A stretch of DNA of 64,000 nucleotides from an uncultured Rikenellaceae bacterium (GCA_910577285.1 CAJTLO010000002.1:124001-188000), one strand, 5' to 3'. Counted from the first letter of the stretch, positions 34,202 to 43,569 are shown. The notes: generated from the letters alone by a model not told the origin. Numbers and translations: made by a program.

Positions 34202-35215
34202 ATGAAAGTAGCGATCGTCGGCGCGAGCGGCGCCGTGGGACAGGAGTTCCTGAGGGTGTTGGCCGACCGGAAATTTCCGGTGGATGAGTTGCTGTTGTTC
34301 GGTTCGGAGCGCAGCGCGGGCAGTTTTTATGAGTTCGGAGGCAAGCGCGTGCAGGTGAAGCAACTCCTGCACAATGACGATTTCAAGGGCGTCGATGTGG
34401 CGTTCGTGTCGGCGGGCGGCAATACCTCCAGGGAATTCGAGAAGACCATTACCAAATACGGAACGCTGATGATAGACAATTCGAGCGCGTTCCGCATGGA
34501 TGCCGATGTGCCGCTCGTGGTGCCGGAGGTCAATCCGGAGGATGCGCTGGATACGCCGCGCAGGGTCATCGCCAATCCGAACTGTTCGACCATCCAGCTC
34601 GTGGTGGCGCTCAAGGCGATCGAGGAGGTCTCCCATATCCGTCGCGTCTACGTTTCGACCTATCAGGCGGCCAGCGGGGCCGGTGCCAGCGCGATGGCCG
34701 AACTGGAGGAGCAGTATGCCGATATCGCCGCCGGACGCAAACCCCGCGTGGAGAAGTTCGCTTTCCAGCTCGCCGGCAACCTCATTCCGCAGATCGACGT
34801 CTTTACCGACAACGGCTACACGAAGGAGGAGATGAAGATGGTCAATGAAACCAAGAAAATCATGCACTCCGACGTGGCGGTGAGCGCTATGTGCGTCCGC
34901 GTGCCCGTGATGCGTGCCCATTCGGAGAGCGTGTGGGTGGAGACCGAAAGACCCGTTACGCCCGAGGAGGCGCGTCGCGCATTCGAGGAGTTCGGCGGTA
35001 TCGTCGTGATGGACGATCCGGCGAAACGCGAGTACCCCATGCCGCTCTTTGCCGCGGGTGCATATCCCGTTTACGTGGGGCGTATCCGGATGGATACCGC
35101 CAATCCCAACGGACTTACCTTCTGGTGTGTAGCCGATCAGATCCTGAAAGGGGCCGCACTCAATGCCGTGCAGATCGCCGAATACCTCGTTGCGGCGGGG
35201 CACCTCGGCCGGTAG
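34202..35215 (+). CDS. asd: Aspartate-semialdehyde dehydrogenase
   Basis: Reduces aspartyl phosphate in the lysine/diaminopimelate/threonine/methionine pathway. 337 residues. NADP-binding GASGAVGQEFLRVL is at the N-terminus, catalytic C128 is in PNCSTIQLV, and the substrate-binding stretch around AVSAMCVRVPVMRAHSE includes the active-site histidine. ATG 34202 follows the tandem-repeat spacer. Diaminopimelate supply ties it to the upstream PBP gene functionally, though the repeat separates them. Confidence 0.96.
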   Translation: MKVAIVGASGAVGQEFLRVLADRKFPVDELLLFGSERSAGSFYEFGGKRVQVKQLLHNDDFKGVDVAFVSAGGNTSREFEKTITKYGTLMIDNSSAFRMDADVPLVVPEVNPEDALDTPRRVIANPNCSTIQLVVALKAIEEVSHIRRVYVSTYQAASGAGASAMAELEEQYADIAAGRKPRVEKFAFQLAGNLIPQIDVFTDNGYTKEEMKMVNETKKIMHSDVAVSAMCVRVPVMRAHSESVWVETERPVTPEEARRAFEEFGGIVVMDDPAKREYPMPLFAAGAYPVYVGRIRMDTANPNGLTFWCVADQILKGAALNAVQIAEYLVAAGHLGR

Positions 35216-35313
35216 GCCCGGCGGAGCTGCTTTCTGCCGGAGAGACCCTGCGAGGACTCGGCACCGAAAAGGCGAAAGGTTGTAGGAGCAGGCGTAGCCG
35301 GTATCATAAAACA

Positions 35314-35346
35314 AGCGGGTGGACCGAATGGTCCACCCGCTCTGTT
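35314..35346. terminator. Bidirectional terminator asd / BACON lipoprotein
   Basis: Stem AGCGGGTGGACC (35314-35325) / GGTCCACCCGCT (35330-35341), loop GAAT, flanked by AAAACA and TGTTTT, so both converging genes get a U-tract. Confidence 0.85.
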
Positions 35347-35364
35347 TTATGCGTCTTGCGGAGG

Positions 35365-36846
35365 TTAGAAAATGATATTCACGGGGCCGGTATAGGAACC
35401 CTTCACCTGCTTGCCTGCATCGCTTACGAAGTCCCACGAGATGGTGTATTCGTCGCCGTTGCGGGTAACGGTCACCGTTCCCTCGGTGGCGTTGGCACAG
35501 CCGGTCACGGCGCCGCCGGAGAGGGTCTGGTACCATGTGCCGGAGGGGTAGAGGGATTTGCCGTTGCTGGAACCTGTGCATACCCAACCCGGTAGGCGAT
35601 CTACCAAAGGCTGTTTGGTGTATTTCTCATAGGGAACTACCGTGTAAGTCCTCGCTTCGAGTTCCACGTCTTCCTCATTTGCCGGGTCGCCGGTCATATG
35701 AATGACAATGCGTGCGCCGGCGCCTTCCCATCTGCCCCATATTTTGTTATAGGTCAGTCCCTCTTCGTAGAGGGTGAGAGTCCATTGGATGAACGGATAG
35801 TCGCGGGTGGTGTTGTTGGCCTTGCATTCGATACGTGCCTGGGGCATCGTAACGTCTATGTCTTCTTCGATGGTGCTCAGGACGTTGGCTTTGGCTTTCT
35901 GGGTGACTGTAATGGTCACGGGAGCTACGTTTTCCGATGCGTGCGAGAACGTCAGCTGAGTCGTACGGTTAGTTTCGGCGGGATTCGGTTTGGCCTGAAG
36001 CAGAATGCTGTGCGCATTAGGTGTCACGGTCGGGGTGACGACAAGCCATTCGGAGGCGTTCTCATCGCTCAGCGAGACGGTCCATTCCGCCGTCTGGGGC
36101 TCTACGTTCAGGTCGAATCTGATGAATCCGCCGGCCGGATCGAAAATAATGCCTTTCTCCGGATCGGTTCCTTCGGGAAGGATAAGCTCCAGCACGGGCT
36201 CAACCTCAGCGGGTTCCTGTATGACGAGCAACTTCTGCGTAACGATGGTCTTGTCATCGGGGATCACGTTGATGTAGGCGCGACGCTCCGTGGATGCGGT
36301 GTTGTCGTCCAGAGTGACGGTGAACTTCCCATCGGCGGGAGGTGTGATGTGGATCCACTCCTCGCCAGCCATCGTAGCTATTTTCCACGTGAATTCGCCG
36401 ACCGTCGTAACGGTAACCTCCTGGGCGGGAGCATTCGTAGCGACGAAGTTCAGTGTTTCGGGCGAAAGGGTGATCGAAGACGGTACCTCCGGAGCCGTGG
36501 CGGCAACCTGGGTTACGGCCACCTTGACAGGAGCTACGCCGCTTGCGGAGGGCGTAATGGTAATGGTCGCCTCGCGTGCGGTCGGTTCCGTATTGTCTGC
36601 GGCGTTTACCGTGAGCGTATTGTCCTTGCGGGTGACGGTGAGCCATGTGGCTGTTTCGGGGAGTTCGTGTTTCCATTCCGTTGCTTCAGCCGTAACGGTA
36701 ATGGTTTGGGCCGTAGCCTTTTCAGCTGCGAAATACAGCGATTCGGGCGTTGCCGTCAGCTTGGCTTCCGTTTTGTCGACGGGGTTGCACGACGATGCGG
36801 CCACTGCCACAAGCGCCGATGCAAGGAAGGTAATGTATTTTCTCAT
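35365..36846 (-). CDS. Lipoprotein with tandem BACON domains
   Basis: A 493-residue exported lipoprotein with the lipidated cysteine at C20 (AVAASSC). Three Ig-like BACON modules follow, roughly residues 30-112, 125-215 and 225-320, each ending in the characteristic strand (VAVTQVA, LLVIQEP, ITVTQKA) and containing W-L/I-x-[VI] segments (ATWLTVTRK, EEWIHITPP, SEWLVVTP). The C-terminal 170 residues are unfamiliar and beta-rich. BACON domains commonly occur in Bacteroidota surface proteins handling glycans or mucin. ATG 36846 precedes the signal peptide. It follows the second BACON lipoprotein by 89 bp. Confidence 0.88.
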   Translation of the reverse strand: MRKYITFLASALVAVAASSCNPVDKTEAKLTATPESLYFAAEKATAQTITVTAEATEWKHELPETATWLTVTRKDNTLTVNAADNTEPTAREATITITPSASGVAPVKVAVTQVAATAPEVPSSITLSPETLNFVATNAPAQEVTVTTVGEFTWKIATMAGEEWIHITPPADGKFTVTLDDNTASTERRAYINVIPDDKTIVTQKLLVIQEPAEVEPVLELILPEGTDPEKGIIFDPAGGFIRFDLNVEPQTAEWTVSLSDENASEWLVVTPTVTPNAHSILLQAKPNPAETNRTTQLTFSHASENVAPVTITVTQKAKANVLSTIEEDIDVTMPQARIECKANNTTRDYPFIQWTLTLYEEGLTYNKIWGRWEGAGARIVIHMTGDPANEEDVELEARTYTVVPYEKYTKQPLVDRLPGWVCTGSSNGKSLYPSGTWYQTLSGGAVTGCANATEGTVTVTRNGDEYTISWDFVSDAGKQVKGSYTGPVNIIF

Positions 36847-36889
36847 ATTCGGTTTGATTAGAATTAGGTAATTGGTGTCGGTTGGTATT

Positions 36890-36920
36890 CCGTATGACAC
36901 CGCCGGGCGGTGTCATACGG
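36890..36920. terminator. Hairpin between the two BACON lipoprotein genes
   Basis: A 13-bp perfect stem CCGTATGACACCG / CGGTGTCATACGG with a 5-nt loop. It lies 16 nt past the stop of the upstream gene and 44 nt before the start of the next. With no U-tract it may attenuate or protect mRNA rather than end it. Confidence 0.55.
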
Positions 36921-36935
36921 AAGTTTGTTTGTCTG

Positions 36936-38399
36936 TTATTTGAGTTTGGGAGCTACGGTCCACATCCTCATCGCCTCGCCGCCCTGACCGTTCAGGTCGT
37001 ATCCGAAGACCACCTGCTTGTCCGGGGTGATGTATTGCACATAACTATCCGCCGGTACGGAGATTCCCAGCGTATTCATAATCCAGGAGGTGGTGGAGCC
37101 GAGATCCGTTCCGTTTTCGATGTCAATCATGTAGGTGCCAGTTATGATACCGGTAGCCGCATTCAGACCGATGATGCCGATGCCGTCGTCGGTAACCGTC
37201 ATGCCGCAGGCATCATGGTATTCGGGGAAGGTGTACGTCTTATCGTTCACGGTGTCGTAGAATGCGGGGCAAGAAGTTATTTCGATGTCGATCTTGTTTT
37301 CGCTGAGTTTCTCGATGCAATACATGCCTGCGATCCAACGGCCCGAGGGGCTGATGTTATGGGAGTTGCTGGAGCCCTTCACGCCGCTCACGAGGTTGGC
37401 GTCGAAATAGGTCTGGGAGTTCGGGTCGAGGATCTGAACGCGGGTAACCTGGTGGAGGTCTTCGGATACCCAGCGTACGTTGTCGTTTTCGTCCCACCAC
37501 ATAAGAAAGGAGTCGAGGCCTTCCCAGGTGGTACCGTAGACTATTTTACCGTCGTGGCTACAGCCGCGAGCCATACCTCCCTGGAGCCAGTCTTTATTTT
37601 CGCGGAAGGTCTTTTCGGGCAGAGGAAGTATCTTGGCTTCGCCGTTCGTCCATTTGACGGGGGTATAGACGGTCTTGCCGCCGGCAGCCCAGCCTACCCA
37701 CACGCCGCTCTCGTCCGATCCCACCTGGGAGATCCACGGTTTTTTGGCACCGGGTACATCGTTGAGCACTACCGCGTCGTCGCTGAGGTTGAACATGACG
37801 ATCCGGCCGTCTTCGCAGTGGAAGAAGACGTCGCCGTTGTCGGTGATCGCGCAGGGGTCATACAGGTTGTAGAGCGAACTCGAGAACGGGGTCAGCAGAT
37901 GCACCTTGTCATTGCGGAGGTCGACGATGTTCACCTGCATTACAATGGCCTGGACATCGCTGTCCCATTGCGCGGTGAAACCGCCCACGTAGCGTCCGTT
38001 GGGAGATACCACGGCGCCCATCGTGTAGTCGTCGTACGTGCGGTAGCTGGACTGCAACACATGTTCGGCGATCTGCACCACGCGGATGGTCTGCATGGCC
38101 TCGCCTGCGGTCAGCGTCACTTCACCGGTACGCTCCTCGGTGTCGGTGTTGTCGTCGACATTCAGCACCAAGGTCGTTTCGGTCTGCTCTACGATTTTGA
38201 TCCACGTGCCCGAAACTTCGGCTTTCCACTGCTTCGGCTCGGCGTTGACCTGTATCGTCACGGGAGAAGCATCCAGCCCGCGGAACGAGCAGGTGGTCAT
38301 GTTTACTTTGATGTAATCCTCTTCGGATGTAGTACATCCGCCGAGAATTGCGAGAAGGGGCAACAGGAGTGCCGCTTTCTTGAGAAATAGTTTTTTCAT
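36936..38399 (-). CDS. BACON-domain lipoprotein with a beta-propeller-like C-terminus
   Basis: A 487-residue lipoprotein: lipobox ILGGC with C22. A single BACON-like module (residues about 28-112, ending TIRVVQIAE) is followed by about 370 residues with repeated SPNGRYVGG / SPSGRWIAG / TDNGDVFFH / TDDGIGIIG turns, the pattern of a multi-bladed propeller. Similar BACON-propeller proteins occur in surface operons of gut Bacteroidales, but no SusC/SusD pair is near. Probably co-transcribed with the next BACON gene. Ligand unknown. Confidence 0.85.
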   Translation of the reverse strand: MKKLFLKKAALLLPLLAILGGCTTSEEDYIKVNMTTCSFRGLDASPVTIQVNAEPKQWKAEVSGTWIKIVEQTETTLVLNVDDNTDTEERTGEVTLTAGEAMQTIRVVQIAEHVLQSSYRTYDDYTMGAVVSPNGRYVGGFTAQWDSDVQAIVMQVNIVDLRNDKVHLLTPFSSSLYNLYDPCAITDNGDVFFHCEDGRIVMFNLSDDAVVLNDVPGAKKPWISQVGSDESGVWVGWAAGGKTVYTPVKWTNGEAKILPLPEKTFRENKDWLQGGMARGCSHDGKIVYGTTWEGLDSFLMWWDENDNVRWVSEDLHQVTRVQILDPNSQTYFDANLVSGVKGSSNSHNISPSGRWIAGMYCIEKLSENKIDIEITSCPAFYDTVNDKTYTFPEYHDACGMTVTDDGIGIIGLNAATGIITGTYMIDIENGTDLGSTTSWIMNTLGISVPADSYVQYITPDKQVVFGYDLNGQGGEAMRMWTVAPKLK

Positions 38400-38719
38400 G
38401 CGAAATTTAGTTAAAAATTAGGTTGTTATGGTTGGTTGTTTTAATTTGTGGTTTTATTTTGGTCAGCCCTGTCGCCTCCCGATATGTAAATATAACATAT
38501 TTATGATATCGAAAGAACTTATTATGCATCGAATTTCCTAAATTGGATGATAGAAGCGAAGTTTAGTGTATTTTTTAGGCTTTCATCTACCTTTTTGCAA
38601 CCCGACGATGTGTTCCGGCGGTGCGTGATGTTCCGGGGAGGGGCGGTGGAAAGTGCTTTCCCGAGGGAGGTGTTGCGGGCGAAGGGTGTCGGTAGAGCAG
38701 ACAGGATAGGGAAGATCAC
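38400..38719. other. Intergenic region upstream of the BACON pair
   Basis: About 320 bp. Bases 38400-38580 are AT-rich; TATATTTA on the minus strand near 38495 is a -7 candidate for the BACON operon. The remainder up to the hydrogenase terminator is featureless. Confidence 0.5.
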
Positions 38720-38754
38720 GACAAAGGCAGGCGCAATGCGAGCCTGCCTTTGTC
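38720..38754. terminator. Terminator after the hydrogenase structural operon
   Basis: Stem GACAAAGGCAGGC (38720-38732) / GCCTGCCTTTGTC (38742-38754), 9-nt loop, 20 nt past the HydC stop on the minus strand. Confidence 0.7.
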
Positions 38755-38773
38755 CGGACCGGAGGAGGGAGCA

Positions 38774-39265
38774 TTACGCCTCCTCCATGCGTCGGAATTC
38801 TTCGACGATCTCTTTCACATTCGACGGGGTGAGCCGGCCGAACACCTTTTGGCCGACCGTCACCACGGGGGCGAGCCCGCAGGCCCCTACGCAGCGCAGC
38901 GAATCGAGCGAGAAGAGGCCGTCGGCGGTGGTTTCGCCCACCTCGATGCCCAGCTGGCGCCTGAATTCGTCGAGCACCTTCTCCGCACCGCGCACGTAGC
39001 ATGCCGTGCCCATGCAGACCGAGATCGGGTATTTGCCTTTGGGCCTCATCGTGAAGAACGAGTAGAAGGTGACCACGCCGTAGACTTTCGCCGCCGGGAT
39101 CGCCAGTTCCATGGCGATCAACTCCTGCACCTCCTTGGGCAGGTAGCCGAGTTTCCCCTGCACCGTGTGCAGGACATTGATGAGTTCGCCGGGGTCGTTC
39201 CCGTGCTCTTTGCAGACGGCTTTGATCTCGTCGATCCTCTTTTGGGACATACATATCTTTTCCAT
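38774..39265 (-). CDS. hydC: NADH-dependent [FeFe]-hydrogenase, NuoE-like [2Fe-2S] subunit (HydC/HndA)
   Basis: A 163-residue thioredoxin-like ferredoxin subunit. Its four ligands are C84, C89, C125 and C129 (CMGTACYVRGA and CVGAC), and the N-terminal half is the NuoE helical region (LINVLHTVQGKLGYLP). In HydABC-type hydrogenases it carries electrons between the NuoF-like flavoprotein and the H-cluster subunit. Last gene of the operon, 12 bp after hydA. In Hnd nomenclature this is the A subunit, placed here at the 3' end. A second in-frame ATG (39250) is possible. Confidence 0.94.
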   Translation of the reverse strand: MEKICMSQKRIDEIKAVCKEHGNDPGELINVLHTVQGKLGYLPKEVQELIAMELAIPAAKVYGVVTFYSFFTMRPKGKYPISVCMGTACYVRGAEKVLDEFRRQLGIEVGETTADGLFSLDSLRCVGACGLAPVVTVGQKVFGRLTPSNVKEIVEEFRRMEEA

Positions 39266-39277
39266 ACGCTGTGGCTG

Positions 39278-41059
39278 CTATTTTTTGGTGGTGGAACAGG
39301 GGGTCACGACCGGTTTGCGGTCGTAGTAGCGGGTGTGGAGGAGTTCGTGTGCGCGATGGCCGCAGGGCTTTCCGAGGAAGTCGCGGTAGAGGGAGAGGAC
39401 GTAGGGGTTTTCGTGCGACTTGCGCAGCGGCTTCTCTCCGTCCTCGGCGTAGAGCGATTCGGTGCGTTCCCGGAGCAGTCCGATGTCGCCGCGGTGGTAG
39501 GGCTGTCCGCCTCCGCCGATACAGCCGCCCGGGCAGGCCATGATCTCGATGGCGTGGTAGGGCGAGGTGCCCTTCACCACGTCGTCGATGAGCTGCCGGG
39601 CATTGGCCAGTCCGTGTGCGATACCTATTTTTATAGGGGTGCCGTCGAAGTCCACCGTCGCCGACCGGATGCCCTCCATGCCGCGCAGTTCGGTGAAGTC
39701 GACCCTCGCGAGCGGTTTCTGCGTCCGTACCTCGTAGGCCGTGCGGACGGCCGCTTCGATCACGCCGCCCGTAGCGCCGAAGATGACCGCCGCGCCGGTC
39801 GACTCGCCCAGCGGACGATCGAAATCCTCCTCTTCGAGCGAGGCGAAGTCGAGGTTGGCGAAACGGATCAGGTGGGCCAGTTCGCGGGTGGTGATGGCGA
39901 TGTTGACGTCCGGGTCGCCCTCCCGTCCGAATTCCGGTCGTGCCGCTTCGGCCTTTTTGGCCACGCAGGGCATCACGGAGACCACGACCAGTTTCCTGCG
40001 GTCGATGCCCAGTTGTTGTGCGAAGTAGTTTTTGGCGACGGCGCCGAACATCTGTTGCGGCGACTTGGCCGTGGAGAGGTTGCCGGCCAGCTCCGGGAAG
40101 TGTTTCTCCATGAAGCTCACCCAGCCCGGGCAGCAGGAGGTCATGAGCGGCAGCTTCACGTCGGGATTGCCCTCGAGGGCGGCGTTCAGGCGGCCCAGCA
40201 ACTCCGTACCCTCCTCCATGATGGTGAGGTCGGCGGCGAAGTCGGTGTCGAATACGTAGTCGAAACCCAGCCGTCGCAACGCCGCCACCATCTTGCCCGT
40301 CACGCTCCGGCCCGAATAGCCGAAGTCCTGTCCGAGACCCACGCGCACGGCGGGGGCGGTCTGCACCACCACCGTCTTGGAGGGGTCGGCGATGGCGCGG
40401 AGCACATCGGCGATGTGGGAGTTCTCTGAGAGTGCGCCCGTGGGGCACACCGCCACGCACTGCCCGCAGTTGATGCAGGCGGTGGTCTGTATCGGATCGT
40501 TGAAGGCGGTGCTTACCACCGCCGGAAAACCGCGGTTGACGGCCGAGAGGACCCCTACCGACTGAATCTCGTTGCAGGCGGTTTCGCACCGGCGGCACAT
40601 GATGCACTTGTCCATGTCGCGCACGATCGAAACGGACATGTCTTTCGGATAGCGGGTCGTTTCGCCCCGGTACCGCACTTCGCGGATGCCCAGCTCCCCT
40701 GCCACGCGTTGCAGTTCGCAGTGGCCGTTCTTGGTGCAGGTGAGACACTCGTTGGGATGGTTGGAGAGGATGAGTTCCATGACCGTCCGTCGGGCGTTGA
40801 TTACGCGGGGGGTGTGGGTGCGCACCACCATCCCCTGCGTGCAGGTCGTCTTGCAGGCGGGAGCGAGGTTCTTGCGACCTTCCACCTCGACCACGCAGAT
40901 GCGGCACGCGCCCGGTTTGTTCTCGTAGCCCAGTTCGTGGAGGTTCATGTAGCACAGCGTGGGTATCTTGATGCCCGCCGCGGCGGCCGCCTCCACGAGG
41001 TTCGTGCCCTTGGCGACCTCTACCTGTTTGTTGTCTATGGTCAGTTGTATCGTTTCCAT
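39278..41059 (-). CDS. hydA: NADH-dependent [FeFe]-hydrogenase catalytic subunit (HydA/HndD)
   Basis: 593-residue H2-evolving subunit. N-terminal [2Fe-2S] ligands C36, C52, C55, C69; His-Cys cluster H101, C105, C108, C114; two [4Fe-4S] clusters C152-C162 and C195-C205. All H-cluster signatures are intact: TSCCPGW (C309 proton relay, C310 ligand), MPCVAKKAE (C365) and MACPGGCIGGGGQP (C509, C513). A small-subunit-like C-terminus (residues about 545-575) ends the fold. With HydB and HydC it should oxidise NADH, probably together with reduced ferredoxin (bifurcation in reverse), to make H2. It starts 20 bp after hydB. Redox control is suggested by the Rex-type operator. Confidence 0.97.
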   Translation of the reverse strand: METIQLTIDNKQVEVAKGTNLVEAAAAAGIKIPTLCYMNLHELGYENKPGACRICVVEVEGRKNLAPACKTTCTQGMVVRTHTPRVINARRTVMELILSNHPNECLTCTKNGHCELQRVAGELGIREVRYRGETTRYPKDMSVSIVRDMDKCIMCRRCETACNEIQSVGVLSAVNRGFPAVVSTAFNDPIQTTACINCGQCVAVCPTGALSENSHIADVLRAIADPSKTVVVQTAPAVRVGLGQDFGYSGRSVTGKMVAALRRLGFDYVFDTDFAADLTIMEEGTELLGRLNAALEGNPDVKLPLMTSCCPGWVSFMEKHFPELAGNLSTAKSPQQMFGAVAKNYFAQQLGIDRRKLVVVSVMPCVAKKAEAARPEFGREGDPDVNIAITTRELAHLIRFANLDFASLEEEDFDRPLGESTGAAVIFGATGGVIEAAVRTAYEVRTQKPLARVDFTELRGMEGIRSATVDFDGTPIKIGIAHGLANARQLIDDVVKGTSPYHAIEIMACPGGCIGGGGQPYHRGDIGLLRERTESLYAEDGEKPLRKSHENPYVLSLYRDFLGKPCGHRAHELLHTRYYDRKPVVTPCSTTKK

Positions 41060-41079
41060 GTTGAATTCTCTCTCGAAAT

Positions 41080-42870
41080 TTACCTTACGCCGATAGCGCC
41101 GAATTTACATTTGTCCATGCAGGTGCCGCACTTGATGCAGGCCGCCTGGTCGATCGAATAGGGCTGTTTGAGTACGCCGCCGATGGCGTTCGCCGGGCAT
41201 ACCCTCGAGCAGAGCGAACACCCCTTGCAGCTCTTCGGGTCGATGACGTAGCTCATCAGGTCGCGGCACTGGTGTGCGGGGCACGATTTGTCGCGTACGT
41301 GCGCTACGTATTCCTCCCAGAAGTTATCCATGGTGGAGAGGACCGGATTCGGGGCGGTCTGCCCCAGGGCGCACAGCGAGGTGTCGCGGATGACGCCTGC
41401 CAGGTTCCTGAGTTCGGTGAGGTCCTCTTCGCACCCTTTGCCCTTGGTGATGCGGTCGAGGATCTCCAGCAGGCGCTTGTTGCCGATGCGGCAGGGGGTG
41501 CATTTGCCGCAGGACTCCTCGACGGTGAATTCGAGATAGAATTTGGCCACGGAAACCATGCAGTCGTCCTCGTCCATCACGATCATACCGCCCGAGCCCA
41601 TCATGGAGCCGCTGGCCAGCAGGTTGTCGTAATCGATGGGGGTGTCGAGGTGTTTTTCGGTGAGGCAGCCGCCCGACGGACCGCCGGTCTGCACCGCCTT
41701 GAACCGCTTGCCGTTCTTGATGCCGCCGCCGATGTCGAAAATCACCTCCCGCAGGGTGGTGCCCATGGGGACCTCGATAAGGCCGACGTTGTTGACCTTG
41801 CCTGCGAGGGCGAATACCTTCGTCCCCTTGCTCTTTTCCGTACCGATGGAGGAGAACCACTGCGCTCCGCGGAGGATGATCGGCGGAATGTTGGCATAGG
41901 TTTCCACGTTGTTGACGTTGGTGGGGTAGCCCTTGTAGCCCGATTCGCTGGGGAAGGGGGGCTTGACGGAGGGTTCGCCGCGCTTTCCCTCCATGGAGTG
42001 GATGAGCGCCGTCTCTTCGCCGCATACGAATGCGCCCGCACCGTAGCGTATCTCGATGTCGAACGAGAAGCCCGTGCCCAGGATGTCGTCGCCCAGCAGG
42101 CCGTACTCGCGGGCCTGGGCGATGGCCACTTCGAGCCGGTGGATGGCCAGCGGATACTCCGCGCGGATGTAGATCATGCCCCTGGAGGCTCCCGTGCAGT
42201 AGCCGTTCACGGCCATGGCCTCGATGATGGAGTGGGGGTCGCCTTCGAGTATCGAACGGTCCATGAAGGCTCCCGGGTCCCCTTCGTCGGCGTTGCAGAC
42301 CACGTATTTTTGGTCGGCCTGCACTTCGCGGGTGATCTTCCATTTCAGGCCTGTGGGGAAGCCGCCGCCGCCCCGTCCCCGCAGGCCGGAGTCCATGATC
42401 TCCTTGATCACCTCTTCCGGTTGCATCTCCAGCACCTTGCCCAGTGCGGCGTAGCCGTCGCGGGCGATGTATTCGTTGATATTCTCCGGGTCGATGAAGC
42501 CGCAGTTGCGCAGGGCGATGCGGACCTGGGGTTTGTAGAAATCCATGTGCCGGGAGTCGGCTACGTGCTTGCCCGTGTCGGGAGCGACGTAGAGCAGGCG
42601 TTCCACCTTGCGGCCTTTGACGAGATGCTCGCGGACGATCTCTCCGGCATCTTCCGGTTTCACCGACACGTAGAAGGTGTTGTCGGGTACGGTCTTGACG
42701 ATGGGACCCTGTTCGCAGAAGCCGAAGCAGCCCGTGCGGATGACCTGCACCTGGTCCGACAACCCCGCCTCGTCGAGCTCCTTGCGGAGGGCGGTGATGA
42801 TGTGCTCGCTGTGCGATGCACGGCAGCCGGTGCCGCCGCACACCAGTATGTAGTTACTGAATTGTGCCAT
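41080..42870 (-). CDS. hydB: NADH-dependent [FeFe]-hydrogenase, NuoF-like flavoprotein (HydB/HndC)
   Basis: 596-residue NADH-oxidising subunit. Domains in order: thioredoxin-like [2Fe-2S] (C11, C16, C48, C52); FMN/NADH domain with GRGGGGFPTGLKW and NADEGDPGAFMDR; SLBB; [4Fe-4S] ESCGKCTPCRIG; and a C-terminal 2x[4Fe-4S] ferredoxin (CKGCSLCSRVCP, CIKCGTCMDKC). The extra terminal iron-sulfur domains are those of electron-bifurcating HydB rather than respiratory NuoF. 37 bp after the HndB-like gene and 20 bp before hydA. Confidence 0.95.
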   Translation of the reverse strand: MAQFSNYILVCGGTGCRASHSEHIITALRKELDEAGLSDQVQVIRTGCFGFCEQGPIVKTVPDNTFYVSVKPEDAGEIVREHLVKGRKVERLLYVAPDTGKHVADSRHMDFYKPQVRIALRNCGFIDPENINEYIARDGYAALGKVLEMQPEEVIKEIMDSGLRGRGGGGFPTGLKWKITREVQADQKYVVCNADEGDPGAFMDRSILEGDPHSIIEAMAVNGYCTGASRGMIYIRAEYPLAIHRLEVAIAQAREYGLLGDDILGTGFSFDIEIRYGAGAFVCGEETALIHSMEGKRGEPSVKPPFPSESGYKGYPTNVNNVETYANIPPIILRGAQWFSSIGTEKSKGTKVFALAGKVNNVGLIEVPMGTTLREVIFDIGGGIKNGKRFKAVQTGGPSGGCLTEKHLDTPIDYDNLLASGSMMGSGGMIVMDEDDCMVSVAKFYLEFTVEESCGKCTPCRIGNKRLLEILDRITKGKGCEEDLTELRNLAGVIRDTSLCALGQTAPNPVLSTMDNFWEEYVAHVRDKSCPAHQCRDLMSYVIDPKSCKGCSLCSRVCPANAIGGVLKQPYSIDQAACIKCGTCMDKCKFGAIGVR

Positions 42871-42906
42871 TGCGCTGTTCTTAGGAATTTGACGGATGTG
42901 GGGGAG

Positions 42907-43296
42907 TTACTCCGCAAAGGCGCTGCGCGGGAGGATGCCCTCCGCGGGTTCGCCGTTGCGGATGCAGTGTTCGATGATCGCCGCCACGCGGTCGGGGGTG
43001 ACGTCGCCGTACAGGAGGGGGTCTTTGCCGGGCAGGGCGATCTCCACGGTCGGTTCCGCTTCGCAACGGCCCATGCAGTCGGTCTGTGTCACGACGGCCG
43101 CCACGCCCTGGCTCTGCAGTTCGGCGACGAACCGTGCCATGACCTCCTTGGCGCCCGAGGCGATCCCGCAGGTGCCCATCGAAACTCTGATTTGCGGAAG
43201 ATCTTCCGGATGGGTGCTGTTCTCCCGGATGTCCATCTCCGAGCGCAGCTGTTCGCGCATCTTTTTGAGTGCGTCGAGGGATTCGATTTTCGTCAT
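42907..43296 (-). CDS. hndB: HndB-like (2Fe-2S) ferredoxin-fold hydrogenase subunit
   Basis: A 129-residue protein, first gene of the operon. A helical N-terminus (ALKKMREQLRSE) precedes a thioredoxin-like ferredoxin fold with MGTCGIASGA (C43) and DCMGRCEAEP (C74, C78). The TCGIA(A/S)GA form and three visible cysteines match HndB of NAD(P)H-linked hydrogenases, in which the cluster is atypical. It probably assists electron transfer in the complex. ATG 43296 is preferred; the longer frame would run into the leader. The leader of about 65 nt begins at a promoter covered by a Rex-type palindrome. Confidence 0.9.
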   Translation of the reverse strand: MTKIESLDALKKMREQLRSEMDIRENSTHPEDLPQIRVSMGTCGIASGAKEVMARFVAELQSQGVAAVVTQTDCMGRCEAEPTVEIALPGKDPLLYGDVTPDRVAAIIEHCIRNGEPAEGILPRSAFAE

Positions 43297-43365
43297 TCTG
43301 GTTTTGTAGTTATAGGTAGTGTCGCGGCGGCAGGGGATTTCACTCCCTCGTTGGACCGCTGTAGA

Positions 43366-43396
43366 CAAAGCTAATCATTTGTTATGGGAATAACAA
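43366..43396 (-). promoter_or_regulatory. Hydrogenase operon promoter with overlapping Rex-type operator
   Basis: Minus strand: -7 box TAGCTTTG (43366-43373), 20-nt spacer, -33 TTG at 43394-43396. The 18-bp palindrome TTGTTATTCCCATAACAA (43379-43396) contains the -33 and most of the spacer and fits TTGTTA-N6-TAACAA, the binding consensus of the NADH-sensing repressor Rex. Occlusion of RNA polymerase at low NADH/NAD+ is the obvious inference; rex itself is outside the window. Confidence 0.72.
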
Positions 43397-43569
43397 GCGA
43401 TTTGCCCCCGAAAAATGCAAAAATCGGGGGCGGTATGCGGGGTGCGGAGCGTCCGGGAACCGGGGTACGCTTTCGGTCCGGATGGGACTTTCCCCAGGCG
43501 GTTTTCGGAGGTATGGAGAGATGTCGCGTAGAGGAACGCGGGCGTATGTCGGAAAGGGCGGGAAAAAGG

